Shown here: positions 25,289 through 36,635 of the stretch, in pieces
Position numbering within the stretch: position 1 is the stretch's first letter
Layout of the letters: each line of letters starts with the position of its first letter
Notes under the pieces: generated by a model
What the model was told of the DNA's origin: nothing
Databases searched by the model: none
The model's input: the letters and a program-made list of their open reading frames with translations, nothing else
NCBI GenBank assembly: GCA_954871525.1
Contig: OX940870.1
Coordinates: 29,502,555-29,566,554, forward strand
Source: Parietaria judaica
Taxonomy: Eukaryota; Streptophyta; Magnoliopsida; Rosales; Urticaceae
Direction of reading: 5' to 3'
DNA: 64,000 nt
Made by a program: the position numbers and the translations under genes

Positions 25289-26502
25289 CGATACGTGAAG
25301 TTACTTTCAGATGCACTATTGTTGTAGGAAGGTACGTACTAGGAATTATGTGATAGTGACAAATCATTATAAATGATAAAATTGGTAACAACTTTTTATT
25401 TTTATTTTTTAGAAACAAACTCATCTATCTCAATATTTTAAGGAAAAAGCAATAGTACACATATTCTGAATATTATCATTTTAAGCAACTATTCACGGAT
25501 TTCCTTAATAAATCACATACAATGTGTCTTTCGGAAAAAGCTATTAATGAAATCATGATACCATACTAATTTTTTAATTATATGCTATATTAAAAATAGG
25601 TTATTTCTTAAATTGGATATAAAGCAGTTTAAAGTATATAGGTGTGTATTCTAATAAAGCACTCAAATAGAAAGGAGAGACTCTTCTAGGTCAATTTTTA
25701 TTTTTTATTTTTTTCTTTAAGTTGATCAACAAATGGTGATCTATGATCTATCGGTCGGTCTTGTATAATTTTAAGATAAATCTATTTCTTAAATATATAT
25801 GTTCAGCTATTGTAACTTAAATATTTGACGTGGTATGATATAAAAACTGAATATATATGAGTTTTAATATTACCTAACCAAAAATGTGTATATGTAATAA
25901 ATATATACAAGATGATGTTTAGATTAAATGCATTAAGTTTACATTATATGATATTATCCACCCAAGGCTAGTGGATTATGAGCCTATCAACAACTAGCTA
26001 GATCGTGCAGAAACTAACGCGCGTGAAGAAGAAAAAAATAGTTTGTATTTATGTATAAAGTATCATGACGATCGACCATTATCTTAACTTCATATATATT
26101 AGAACTATATGATGCATTTACGTAGCACTGAAAAATCTAAACAATATTATATATATATACACATATATAATTTCACTTTATATACCTAAATAGGGTGATA
26201 TTCAATTTTGCAATTTATACATTCCTCAATTTTTAAATTGCATTGACATACACGTAAATTCTAGACTATATACAAAGGCGGAAGCACCTTGTTAGCAACA
26301 GGGCTTGAGTCCCCTCTTATATTTTTATTTTTGTACTATTATACTCTAATTTTAATTTTTTTTTTGTAAATTCATATAAAATTTCAACTATCCAAACTTA
26401 AAATAACAATTGTAAAACTCACATACAAAAATGTACGCTCGCTTTTTACAATATCTAACCATTTCTTAGAGCAAATTCGAGTGAATTATTTCATGCAATA
26501 TG

Positions 26503-27138
26503 TGTTGGTTATGCCCGAACCCGATATTGTATCTTTCGGGTTATCGGATATAGACCCGATAACCATAACCGACATTATGGGCCCACACGGGCCCAAGTGT
26601 TAATTATGATTCATAATTAATTAATAAGAGATTAATTAATTCATGATTGGGCTTTTAGAAAGCCCAATGGGTGGGCTTTTAGAAAGCCCACTAGGTCATG
26701 ACCATATGGTATTATAAATACCCTAATATGACTCATAATAAAACAACACACATAAACCCTAGCCTCCTAGAAATTCGAGCTCCCCTCCCTTGTGAGTCGA
26801 ATTTTGGCTTGCTCCCCGGTTCAATCAACGGTTGATCATCTAAACACCGACAAGGATCTAACCTATCCTCCGAGGTGTTTTCCGGTCATCTAAGACATTC
26901 CCGAGTGACGTGGTGGACGAAATAGAGGCGCAACACTTGAGGCGCTAAATCCTAAATTCGGCAAGCTCCAAAACCAAAGGAATCGGCAGTTATTCGGTAC
27001 AGTTGGCAAAAGTACCAAAGTTTGGTAACGATCTCTAAACGATATATTAATTCTCGTAATTATTCTACATCTTTATTGTTCGATGATATCCCGTGATTTC
27101 CGCCTCGGGATTGAGAAAAGTCATCGAAAAACCCAACA
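26503..27138 (+). repeat. 5' LTR of copia element
   Basis: 636 bp, TGTTGG to CCAACA. It contains two adjacent hairpins around 26647-26694, each built on GGGCTTTT.AGAAAGCCC, a TATAAATA at about 26714 as likely promoter, and a run of AATAAA-type text at about 26737. Confidence 0.95.
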
Positions 27139-27139
27139 G

Positions 27140-27152
27140 TGGTATCAGAGCC
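27140..27152 (+). other. Primer binding site (initiator Met-tRNA type)
   Basis: TGGTATCAGAGCC begins one base after the 5' LTR. This is the standard plant copia primer site complementary to the 3' end of initiator tRNA-Met. Confidence 0.95.
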
Positions 27153-27511
27153 GGTCTGAGTAATTTTCGAAAATTAGATATGTTAACCGAAATAATTTTA
27201 GAATATTTTTGGTGTGATTAGATTTTCAGTGGGAGCATTAGAAAATTAATTATGATTAATTTTGTGTGTTGTTCGGAATCCGATTTAGAATCGGGATTGA
27301 TTTTTTTTTTAAATTTTAATGTGTATTATTAAATAGGAAAAAGGGAAATCAAACGACGGCACCACCACCGGAACCGGCGGCGATTTTACCGTCGCCGCCA
27401 AAGTTCCGGGTGGCGCCGGCGTTTGTGGCTCCCATTCGATGGGAGCCAATGGGCGACGGCTAAGGTTTCAAAACCCTAGCCGAATTAATTTTTTTTTTTT
27501 TTAAATCGTGA

Positions 27512-27885
27512 GGGCCTGATTTGATCAGGCCCACGGGCTGGGTTTTAACCCAGCCCAATTTTAATTCGGGGTAGGCCTGAATGGATCAGGCCCACGGGCT
27601 GGGTTTTGACCCAGTCCCACTTCGCCCAGCCCGGATCGTGATGATCCAGGCAAACCAAACCCGGGTCTGACCCGGGTAATCTACCCAGGTTGGACCCGGG
27701 GCTTCGGCCCGGGTCTATCCTGACCCGGGCCCACACCGAACAGACCCGGATCCAGGACCTTCTTGACCCGGATCCGGGTCAAAATAAATATTTCTGGGTA
27801 GGGCCCTTCGGCCCTGCCCGGTCAGCCCCTAAATGACCGGGGTTGCCCGAGGGCAACCCGTACAAGCTCGGGTCTATCCCGAGCT
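27512..27885 (+). other. Array of GC-rich stem-loops in the copia leader
   Basis: At least nine perfect or near-perfect short inverted repeats lie in 374 nt. Examples are 27512-27532 (9-bp stem, 3-nt loop), 27535-27556 (10-bp stem, 2-nt spacer), 27659-27677, 27693-27715 (loop TTCG), 27765-27780 (16-bp perfect palindrome), 27800-27815 (6-bp stem, loop CTTC), 27840-27859 (8-bp stem) and 27865-27885 (8-bp stem, 5-nt loop). A second, imperfect copy of the first two hairpins spans about 27570-27623. Surrounding leader DNA is very AT-rich. There is no open frame. A role in RNA packaging, dimerisation or translation control is inference. Confidence 0.75.
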
Positions 27886-28248
27886 CGTATCCCGGTATTT
27901 TATATTTAATTATATTTATGTTTAATTATTTTAAAATACTATTTAAAGTGTTTATTTTATTTTATTTATAATTATTATAAATATCTTTAAATATAAGAAT
28001 TGAAAATCTAATATATATGATATTAATTATTAATAAATATGATTTATTCAATATTATTATCAATCTTATGAAGTTTGTTTCCTTTTAATATTTATGTTAT
28101 TCAGTTATTGATTCACAAATTGTTTGTTCATAAATCTTATTTATAATCAATAATTCTTAATTAGATTAAGATAATGAATAATCTTTTATTTATTATAGTA
28201 ATAGAAAAGAACTAAACTTTAATGGAAATAAAAGATATATGTATATTA

Positions 28249-28445
28249 TGATTAAAGATAGTTTATCTATAAGATAGTTATTTATCTTTTATTTTTGTAT
28301 TATGACAAAGCATGATTAAAGATATCTTATCTATAAAGATAGTTATTTATCTTTTATTCATTTAAAGAAAAGGATAAATCATGATTAAAGATATTTTATC
28401 TTTGAGTGATTTATTTATCTTTTATTTAAAGATAAAAGGGTTTGT
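28249..28445 (+). repeat. Three tandem 63-70 bp repeats in the copia leader
   Basis: Units beginning GATTAAAGATA start near 28250, 28314 and 28384. Each is followed by 'tttatct..aagatag' text and ends in 'ttatttatcttttatt'. Each unit can fold on itself because AAAGATA and TATCTTT words face each other. Non-coding. Confidence 0.65.
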
Positions 28446-29147
28446 CTTTAAAATTTTCATAATATATATATATGTATACTTTCAGAAGTATATTTAATAC
28501 AACATAGAATATGTTTTAGAAAATAGGATTATGTATTGCATAATCATTGTCTTAATTCATAGAACATTTTAATTAGTTAACTATGTTTATTTTAAGACAA
28601 AAGTTAGGATCACCCAAAACCCCTCAATAAATATTAGGTAAAATGTCTTCCACCGGCTGGGTCCTCGATCTAATTGAGAAACGTTTTGAGTGTGTCTCTA
28701 ACCCAAGGGAGTACTCTTATACACTATTTTAGAAGCGTAGGGCGACCTATATTGTCCGCCGATTCACCCCGTGGGTCTACCTAAACGAGTACTATAATTA
28801 GATTAGATATCGTAGACAATTCTTATGAAATCGGTTAGAATGATAAATGAAAAATTGTTTTTCTTTTCTAAACGTCAGAGATAATATAGGATATTAGAGC
28901 AATTGTTGACTTTCTCTGAGTGACTAATTAATGGAATTGATGAGGGTTACTTTTCCATTAACAAATCACGAAATATTATATAAAGTCCTTATAGTATATA
29001 ATTTTTATGTAACATCTTTATTATAATAAGTATTTTATAATTTACATGTCAATACTAGAATTAATATTGTGCTTGAATATTTTACTTTTCAATTTGTAGA
29101 ATATATTTATCTCTAAGTCTATCTGTCTATATATATATATATTAGAT

Positions 29148-29912
29148 ATGGACCCGTTGAATCTCATGGCTTCAGAAGCAGTGAAAGAGTTCAAAGCTGC
29201 AGTGGAAAACAATCGTCTTGACGATTCTAACTACATGACCTGGTCAGAGGCATTCAAAAGAATGCTAAGGAACGACGATCTTGGTTTCATAGCCAAGGAT
29301 TTGCCGCCTACAATGCCTGACAGAGATACAGGTTCAAAAGAAGACTGGATTAGCTATCATCATTATACAATGAAGTCCATTCATGTTCACCGACTCATTA
29401 TGTCATCTGTGATGCCGATCATAGGACGTGAGATCGAGAGCTTGAATGCACGTGATACTATCTTATACCTTGAGAAAACTTATGGGGATCGGAACCCCAT
29501 AAGAAGGTACCAGCTGTTGTGGAAACTGTTCAATGTGAAGATGTCCATTAACAGTACCGTTAGAGAACATTACAACACGCTGATGAGCTATGCAGACAGA
29601 CTTCAACAATCTGGGTTCTATGTCGGTATAGACATGAGAAGATTTTGCATACTCCAGTCTCTCATTCCAGAACTGCGAAAGACAGTTAACATCCTTATAG
29701 AAGGAAACTGCAACTTTGACCACCTCGTCGATTTACTTGAAATTGGCGAAGAAAATATGAAGGCAGAAAGAAAAAGGAAATTGGAAGACATTGAAACTAT
29801 GAGAAAATCCAAGATGAGTAAAGACTCACCAGATAAAGTCTCTGAGACTATCGATGTCGAACCCTCAAGCTCAGGTATAAACGTTATAACCAAAATCTTA
29901 AAGATTCATTGA
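29148..29912 (+). CDS. Copia gag (capsid) protein, truncated
   Basis: 254 residues. The N-terminus carries NYMTWSEAFKRML, and the middle has the RYQLLWKLFNVKM...LMSYADRLQQSG block typical of the copia gag family (UBN2/Retrotran_gag). The family normally continues into a CCHC zinc knuckle and then protease; here the frame stops before any knuckle. A lysine-rich coiled segment (about 205-225) ends the recognisable region. It would form the particle shell in an intact element. Confidence 0.85.
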   Translation: MDPLNLMASEAVKEFKAAVENNRLDDSNYMTWSEAFKRMLRNDDLGFIAKDLPPTMPDRDTGSKEDWISYHHYTMKSIHVHRLIMSSVMPIIGREIESLNARDTILYLEKTYGDRNPIRRYQLLWKLFNVKMSINSTVREHYNTLMSYADRLQQSGFYVGIDMRRFCILQSLIPELRKTVNILIEGNCNFDHLVDLLEIGEENMKAERKRKLEDIETMRKSKMSKDSPDKVSETIDVEPSSSGINVITKILKIH

Positions 29913-29978
29913 ATATGTAGTAATCTGGTTACTAACATGTGTTATTGAAATATTGTTTCTCACACAGAAGAATCTGAT

Positions 29979-29979
29979 A

Positions 29980-30010
<31 letters not shown>

Positions 30011-30047
30011 AGAAGAAGAAGAAGAAGAAGAAGAAGAAGAAGAGGAG
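29979..30047 (+). repeat. (GAA)n tract at the pol deletion
   Basis: About 20 GAA copies sit between the gag stop and the integrase remnant, at the place where zinc knuckle and protease should be. Expansion may have followed or accompanied the deletion (inference). Confidence 0.85.
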
Positions 30048-30353
30048 TAGAGACTCTGAAAACTTGCAATGTCCTGTTCGTGCAACAAGACATCCATGTT
30101 ATCCGTCTTCTTTTGCGTCTTAAGTTTTAGTTTCAAGTGAATAATGATTAATTTATTTATGTTTAGATTTTCCATTAAGTTTGTTTTTGGAATAATATTT
30201 TGAATATTTTATCATCAATGATATTAAGTTTGTTAATATTAATATGTTAATTTATGATAAGTCATAAATATTTAATTCTAAAGGGCATAATAAAACAATC
30301 TTATAGTTCCAATAAATCTGAAATTATAGACATTCTTAAATGTCTATAAAATT

Positions 30354-31022
30354 TTGATTTGTCAAAAGTGCATTACCTACATAAAGGAGGTTTTCAGGTA
30401 TTTCATTACCTTCACTGATGACTTCAGTCGATACGGTTATGTATACTTAATGAAACACAAATCTGAATCGCTTGAAAAGTTCAAGCAGTTCAAGAATGAA
30501 GCTGAAAATCAGTTAGCAAGAAAAGTTAAAGCCATACGATCTGATCGAGGTGGCGAATACTTGAGCGATGATTTCAAAGCTTACCTCCGTGACATGGGAA
30601 TCATTTCATCACTGACCCCTCCAGGTACACCCCAACTGAATGGTGTATCTGAGAGGAGAAATCGAACCTTGTTGGACATGGTTCGATCGATGATGAATAA
30701 AACTGACTTACCTGAGTCCCTATGGGGACACGCACTTATGACAGCAGCTACCACACTGAACTGTGTGACATCTAAGAAGGTTCCTTCAACCCCATATAAG
30801 ATGTGGAAAGGAAGAATACCGAATTTGCATTTCATGGGAATCTGGGGATGTGAGGCATATGTCAAGACTCTAATGTCTGACAAACTCAGTCCAAAATCGG
30901 TTAAATGTAACTTTGTGGGATACCCAATGGAAACTCCTGGGTATTACTTCTATAAAAAAACACACAGGCAAAATAATAGTTGCCAAAACCGGTGTTTTCT
31001 TAGAAGAAGATTTTCTCTCTAG
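30354..31022 (+). pseudogene. Copia integrase core, lacking N-terminus and frameshifted
   Basis: The open frame carries the catalytic core: TFTDDFSRYGYVYLMKHKSE (first Asp), IRSDRGGEYLS (second Asp) and NGVSERRNRTLLDMVRSM (Glu), spaced as the D,D35E triad. The HHCC zinc-binding domain before it is missing: only a Cys-x-x-Cys remnant precedes the core, followed directly by the FRYFITFTDD start. Near 30953-30960 an A-run carries a frame change, and the downstream integrase text continues in another frame (about 30950-31090). Confidence 0.85.
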
Positions 31023-31088
31023 AAAGTCTAGTGGGAGAAACATTGTTCTTAATGAAGAGCATGAACCACAAGATACTCAAGAACAAGA

Positions 31089-32945
31089 ATGGACACAGAA
31101 GGTACTCACACATCAGGTTATGAACATCGTGATCAGATCATGGTTGATAACCAAATAGAAAATGTTGTTCTAAACGAAGAAGTTGAAAATGAGATTCTCA
31201 ACGAAGAACCTCAAGAAAATATAGTTCTATACGATGTACCCATACAAGATGGGATTACCGAGCAACCAGATTACACACTGACATCACGAAGATCAATTAG
31301 AGAGAGTAAACCTCCTCTTAAATTGAACCTTCTTGTTTCAATAGAAGATGAAACCGTTCATGAAGACGATGGTGAAGAACCTGAATCTTTTAACGAAGCA
31401 ATGTCAGGAGATGACTCAGATAAATGGCTGGAAGCCATGAACTCTGAAATGGACTCCATGTATAGCAACGAAGTATGGGACCTCGTTGATGCTCCCAAAG
31501 GGTCCAAACCCATTGGTTGCAAATGGATCTTCAAAAGGAAGATCGACATGGATGGCAAAATACAAACTTACAAAGGAAGATTAGTCGCTAAAGGTTATCG
31601 ACAAATTCATGGTATTGACTATGATGAAACTTTCTCTCATGTTGCCATGTTCAAGTCCATAAGAATCTTGCTAGCCATTGCAGCATTTCATGATTATGAA
31701 ATCTGGCAAATGGACGTGAAAACCGCGTTCTTGAATGGTGTTCTCGAAGAGGATGTGTACATGACACAGCCTGAAGGTTTCATAGACCGCAAACATCCAA
31801 ACAAGGTTTGCAAATTGAAAAGGTCAATTTATGGTCTTAAGCAAGCATCTCGAAGCTGGAATCGTCGTTTTGATGAATCAATTACTGATTTTGGTTTTGT
31901 TAAGAACAAAGACGATCCTTGTGTATATATCAAATCGAGTGGGAGCAAAATAGTTTTCCTGATTCTTTATGTAGATGACATACTGATAATAGGAAACGAT
32001 ACATCTGAACTCCAGACTGTGAAGGAGTGGTTGAGAAAATGTTTCTCAATGAAAGACTTAGGAGAAGCCGCCTATATACTAGGCGTAAAGATTCAAAGAA
32101 ATAGAAATCAAAGAATCTTATCTCTAAGCCAAGGTACATATATTGACAAAATTGTTAAAAGGTTTAAAATGGACAAATCGGAAAAAGGTTTTACACCGAT
32201 GACCCATAAGACATACTTAACCAAGAAGCACTGTCCGGTTTCTTCAGAAGAAATCAAAAGTATGGAGAAAATTCCATATGCTTCAGCTATTGGTTCAATA
32301 ATGTATGCAATGATATGTACGAGACCAGATGTAGCTTTTGCCTTAAGCATGACAAGCATATTTCAATCCAACCCTGGTTTTAACCATTGGACAACCGTTA
32401 AGAATATCTTGCGTTATTTAAACAGAACAAAAGATAGATGTTTGACATACGGTGGTGCAAAAGAATTAACTTTTGAAGGATATTCTGATGCAAGCTTCCA
32501 AACAGACAGGGATGATTTCAAATCTCAAACAGGATATGTATTCTGTGCAAATGGTGGTACTGTTACGTGGAACAGCAGTAAACAAGCTACGGTAGCTGAT
32601 TCAACCACAGAATCTGAGTACATTGCTGCATCTGATGCTGCAAAAGAGGCTGTATGGATCAAGAAATTTGTTTCTGATCTTGGTGTAGTTCCTAGCATTG
32701 GTGATCCTGTGAAGCTGTTCTGTGACAACAACGGAGCTATAGCACAAGCCAATGAACCAAGATCACACAAGATAGCAAAGCATGTACTCAGAAAGTACCA
32801 TCTGATCAGAGACATTGTTGATCGGAAGGACATAGAAATGAGGAGAGTAGACACTGAAGAAAATGTAGCAGATCCGATGACAAAATATTTGTCGAAAGAA
32901 AAGCATTTTCGTCATGCGGAAAGTATTGGGATAAAGAACCCATAA
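31089..32945 (+). CDS. Copia reverse transcriptase and RNase H
   Basis: 618 residues. The N-terminal part is the acidic end of integrase/linker. The reverse transcriptase shows WMDVKTAFLNG-type text (WQMDVKTAFLNG), the catalytic LYVDDILIIG, SLSQGTYIDKI and SMEKIPYASAIGS. The RNase H shows YSDASF, TTESEYIAASDA and DNNGAIA. The frame is open to its natural stop. A second frame break around 31080-31095 separates it from the integrase frame. RT and RNase H look catalytically complete even though the polyprotein is not. Confidence 0.93.
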   Translation: MDTEGTHTSGYEHRDQIMVDNQIENVVLNEEVENEILNEEPQENIVLYDVPIQDGITEQPDYTLTSRRSIRESKPPLKLNLLVSIEDETVHEDDGEEPESFNEAMSGDDSDKWLEAMNSEMDSMYSNEVWDLVDAPKGSKPIGCKWIFKRKIDMDGKIQTYKGRLVAKGYRQIHGIDYDETFSHVAMFKSIRILLAIAAFHDYEIWQMDVKTAFLNGVLEEDVYMTQPEGFIDRKHPNKVCKLKRSIYGLKQASRSWNRRFDESITDFGFVKNKDDPCVYIKSSGSKIVFLILYVDDILIIGNDTSELQTVKEWLRKCFSMKDLGEAAYILGVKIQRNRNQRILSLSQGTYIDKIVKRFKMDKSEKGFTPMTHKTYLTKKHCPVSSEEIKSMEKIPYASAIGSIMYAMICTRPDVAFALSMTSIFQSNPGFNHWTTVKNILRYLNRTKDRCLTYGGAKELTFEGYSDASFQTDRDDFKSQTGYVFCANGGTVTWNSSKQATVADSTTESEYIAASDAAKEAVWIKKFVSDLGVVPSIGDPVKLFCDNNGAIAQANEPRSHKIAKHVLRKYHLIRDIVDRKDIEMRRVDTEENVADPMTKYLSKEKHFRHAESIGIKNP

Positions 32946-34123
32946 ATGTCTGTTACGATTTTATTAACTGAACCTGATTTTGGTTCAGGAACAAATTTTA
33001 TGTAATTATTATCTTTCATTAAATTTGAAGCACATTATTATTTTCTTTAAAAGGCAAGTTTCATCATTTAAAAGGTTCATATCAATATTTTATTCAAAAC
33101 ATTGATATCAAGCTAAACAAATGTAGTTCCTAAGATGTTTTCGAGACATTCTTGAATTTCCCCAGTCAAAGAAATCATTGTGAAGAAACAAAGAGGGACT
33201 ATCAATGATATTCATAATTGACTGGTACATGTTGTTAAGATAAAAGGAAGGAGTCCTTGATATCTAAGAGATATTCTTATACATGTAGGCACTAGTCGGA
33301 ATGACTAGCAGTGCTGGAAGACTCGCACTCTAAGTATTATCACATGGAAACAAAACCTTGGTACAAGGGGACACTGAGAAACTTAGAGATATGAAGAGAC
33401 TCCAAAGTTTGAGAACATCATGAGTCCATCACTGGGTAAGTTGCATGCTTAGATTACAACTCAACGCTTATCGTAACTGGAAAGTCATAACAACTGTAGT
33501 TGGGAGTGTGATGAACCTTGTAGGATGGAATGACGTTTCAAGAAAACATGCATCTCCCCATTCCTTTTGGGGCTATACACTCAGGGCCTTCTGAATAGTA
33601 TAAGTAAAATGAAATTTGTGGCCACAGGCAAAACAAAAGAGTTTTTGTTTTGATGTTTCAATACTTGTACCTGAATCAGAAATTAGATCAAGGCTTAACA
33701 GGTGTTCGAAACCATGACATGTGCCTCATCTAGAGATGTAAAGGATGTTGAAGGAATTAGTCATATACCTTATTTTAATCGTAAAGAACCACATGGTTCA
33801 CCTCGATTAATCTATAAAAGAGGATTTAAAGTTTTGTAGATTGGGGGAAGTTAAGTCTAGGTGGAGGCCACTTACTTCTTGCATACTCTTATGAGTATGT
33901 GGCCAACACTACAGAATCCTATAGAGTCACACCGAACTCGCAACGGAAACGGAGTATGATGATTAAACTACAATGAAACAAACTTCGCTTGTAATTTTGA
34001 TGAACCAGGCATGAGTAGCTGAGAGAATGTACATCTAACCCAAGGCGGCATTCTCGAGTAATACTTTATGTGCAGTGCGTGCACGGAGATAGCCAATCCG
34101 GTGCGTTCGTGCAAGTGGGAGAT
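32946..34123 (+). other. Copia 3' non-coding tail and polypurine tract
   Basis: About 1.2 kb without an open frame separates RNase H from the 3' LTR. The tract AAGTGGGAGA at about 34113-34122 abuts the 3' LTR and is the likely polypurine primer for plus-strand synthesis. The rest carries no recognised domain. Confidence 0.75.
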
Positions 34124-34759
34124 TGTTGGTTATGCCCGAACCCGATATTGTATCTCTCGGGTTATCGGATATAGACCCGATAACCATAACCGACATTATG
34201 GGCCCACACGGGCCCAAGTATTAATTATGATTCATAATTAATTAATAAGAGATTAATTAACTCATGATTGGGCTTTTAGAAAGCCCAATGGGTGGGCTTT
34301 TAGAAAGCCCACTAGGTCATGACCATAGGGTATTATAAATACCCTAATATGACTCATAATAAAACAACACACATAAACCCTAGCCTCCTAGAAATTCGAG
34401 CTCCCCTCCCTTGTGAGTCAAATTTTGGCTTGCTCCCCGGTTCAATCAACGGTTGATCATCTAAACACCGACAAGGATCTAACCTATCCTCCGAGGTGTT
34501 TTCCGGTCATCTAAGACGTTCCTGAGTGACGTGGTGGAAGAAATAGAGGCGCAACACTTGAGGCGCTAAATCCTAAATTCGGCAAGCTCCAAAATCAAAG
34601 GAATCGGCAGTTATTCGGTACAGTTGGCAAAAGTACCAAAGTTTGGTAACGATCTCTAAACGATATCTTAATTCTCGTAATTATTCTAGATCTTTATTGT
34701 TCGATGATATCCCGTGATTTCCGCCTCGGGATTGAGAAAAGTCATCGAAAAACCCAACA
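34124..34759 (+). repeat. 3' LTR of copia element
   Basis: 636 bp, the same length as the 5' LTR. The 11 differences I counted are substitutions, with no indels, and include changes in the first 50 bp and near GACGTTCCTGAG. Confidence 0.95.
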
Positions 34760-36017
34760 ATATCGCGTTCAAGCACAAAATTATCTCATCCCGCACACGA
34801 TCATGCCACGAAATGACACAATATCAGACTACACAAGCTAAGCAGGATATCGTGCTGAGACGAGAACCAAAACTTCGGAACCCGTATATAGGGTGTGTAA
34901 TTTCAGCCATAACCTACTCATTTTTTGTAGATCCGAATCCGAGGCGAGCGCTAAAAAGAACATGATACATCATGTTAACAGTAACACTATATGAAACTTC
35001 ATATTATTTAGTAAGTACATGGTGAAATTAATGGGTTAAATAATAAACGAAAATTAACGAGGGGTCTTTAATTATAAGAATGCTTGCATTTCCTTATGAT
35101 CATATATATGGAATTATATATGGTGACAACAAAGAGGTTTGAGATTAGATATTAGGAAAGGAACCATATATATCAATGTGATGACCTCACTTTGGGAATC
35201 CAAATTGAATAATATATTTAAATATGTACTCCAATAAAAGCCAAGAAATAGAGAAGAATAGTATTTATTGGCTGTTTTTAGTGGGGGCAAAGTGGAGACA
35301 GTGCTCAACATGGTACAAACTGATGGTACAAAAAGCAAAGCTTCGATAATAAATTGTTTATTAACCCCCATTTTATGATTATATATACACTAATATCAAC
35401 ATCGATTAAATAGCTCGAAATTGATTCAGTTTGCCTATGGTCTCACGGAACCTTCAAGATACTCAAGTCATTTTTTGACACGTACGTGCATAAACATTAC
35501 GGTTTTATATATAGAATCGATCGATATTTAACTTTTTCGAAAATGCAATTTGTAATTTTTTTTCATGCTATCACCTCTACTACATGTCATGTGAAATTGT
35601 TTGGTTATCATGGTTAGTTATTTATAGACATAAAGGGTGTTTAATTAATCTTCTCACCAACTTGCTATAATAGTATCCGACGATAAGAGTGTTATTCAAA
35701 TTGTAATTTTATAAACGCGCGAAATATATTTAAGATTAATTGTCATGTTGTTCCCCATCATTTACAAGGAAACTCCATAACATTGCCTTTCATTTCTTCC
35801 TTTGTGCAGATCGCCGATTCTTCACCACATCGCGCTCATCTTCTCCTCGTATCAGATTTCTCATTTACTTTTCTAGTCCAAATTTTGTGTATTTGATTTA
35901 TTTAATATTAGCCCTCAATTCATTTCTATGAGATCTAGTTCTTCCATTTTTATCATTTTTTATTTTATTTTATATGCGAGCAAGCTCGCCGCTTTGTGTT
36001 TCCAAATTTGAAAGCTT

Positions 36018-36071
<54 letters not shown>

Positions 36072-36211
36072 TTATTCTTAATTAATATAAAAATTATCAT
36101 TAAAGTACTTTTAGGCCTCAAAATTTTAATTAGCCTATAAGACTCAGACAAAACACCACAAACTCAACCGGCCTTTTTAGTTTCAACATTATGCTCGGTA
36201 GCATCAAGACT

Positions 36212-36635
36212 ATTTTTATAGGCGTTTTTACCTAGCTTATCGACCGTTGATCTTTGACTCGTTCCTTGCCCTAGCTCATCTCACCGTTAATTTTTATGTG
36301 GTCCTTCACGTGGTCCTTCTCTTCCATGCTCTCCGATTTCTCTGTTATTCTATGTTGGAAGCATGCAGGACCTCATTTGATGCGGATGGTCGTACACTCT
36401 GACACGTCTTCGCTGGCACTTCTCCTCGTCTCTCTGGTGTATATCTTTGTCGGGCCTCAGCCACTCTCTTCGTTGGTCAACCTCCTCGCTAGTCGACTTC
36501 CTCGTTGGTCGACTTCCTCGGGTAACCTCATCGCTGGTCCTTCGCCGGCCTACTTTCTTGCCCCTATTTGGCTCCACTTCGCCATCATGACTCGTGTAGT
36601 GTTGAGGATGGGTCTGACAAGATTCGACCTCAACA
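36212..36635 (-). mobile_element. Truncated LTR (U3 part), same family as 51496-52476
   Basis: Read on the minus strand from 36635 it begins TGTTGAGGTCGAATCTTGTC. It then parallels the LTR at 51496: the 'gcgaagac' and 'acacgtc/gacgtgt' block, 'tgcatgctt', 'atcaacggt.gat' twice, and the TATA region GCCTATAAAAATA (versus GCCTATAAATAC there). Similarity stops just after the TATA box, so the R/U5 half is missing. Confidence 0.65.

Larger units (their letters stand above)
21237..26497. other. AT-rich intergenic DNA with microsatellites
   Basis: No gene is supported in these 5.3 kb. Contents include a repeated 15-mer 'aaaatagctatatta' at about 21577 and 21638 flanking a doubled 'ctctcaagtccactttt'. 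There are (TA)n at about 22395-22428, (GA)n at about 22698-22720, a diverged tandem duplication at 23040-23610, a short telomere-like run at 24316-24331, a CCGGAT-rich hAT-like repeat at about 24900-25200 and (AAT)n at 25231-25288. Confidence 0.5.
26503..34759 (+). mobile_element. Ty1/copia LTR retrotransposon, deletion derivative, 8257 bp
   Basis: Two 636-bp direct LTRs (TGTTGG...CCAACA) bound an element with a Met-tRNA-type primer site, gag, integrase core, reverse transcriptase and RNase H in copia order. Flanks atatg (26498-26502) and atatc (34760-34764) match at 4 of 5 bases. By eye the LTRs differ at about 11 positions (1.7%). At a commonly used plant rate of 1.3e-8 per site per year this suggests an insertion well under a million years old (inference). 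The zinc knuckle, protease and integrase N-terminal region are missing, and pol has two frame breaks, so this copy cannot act on its own. Leader (2 kb) and tail (1.2 kb) are long and non-coding. Confidence 0.93.
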
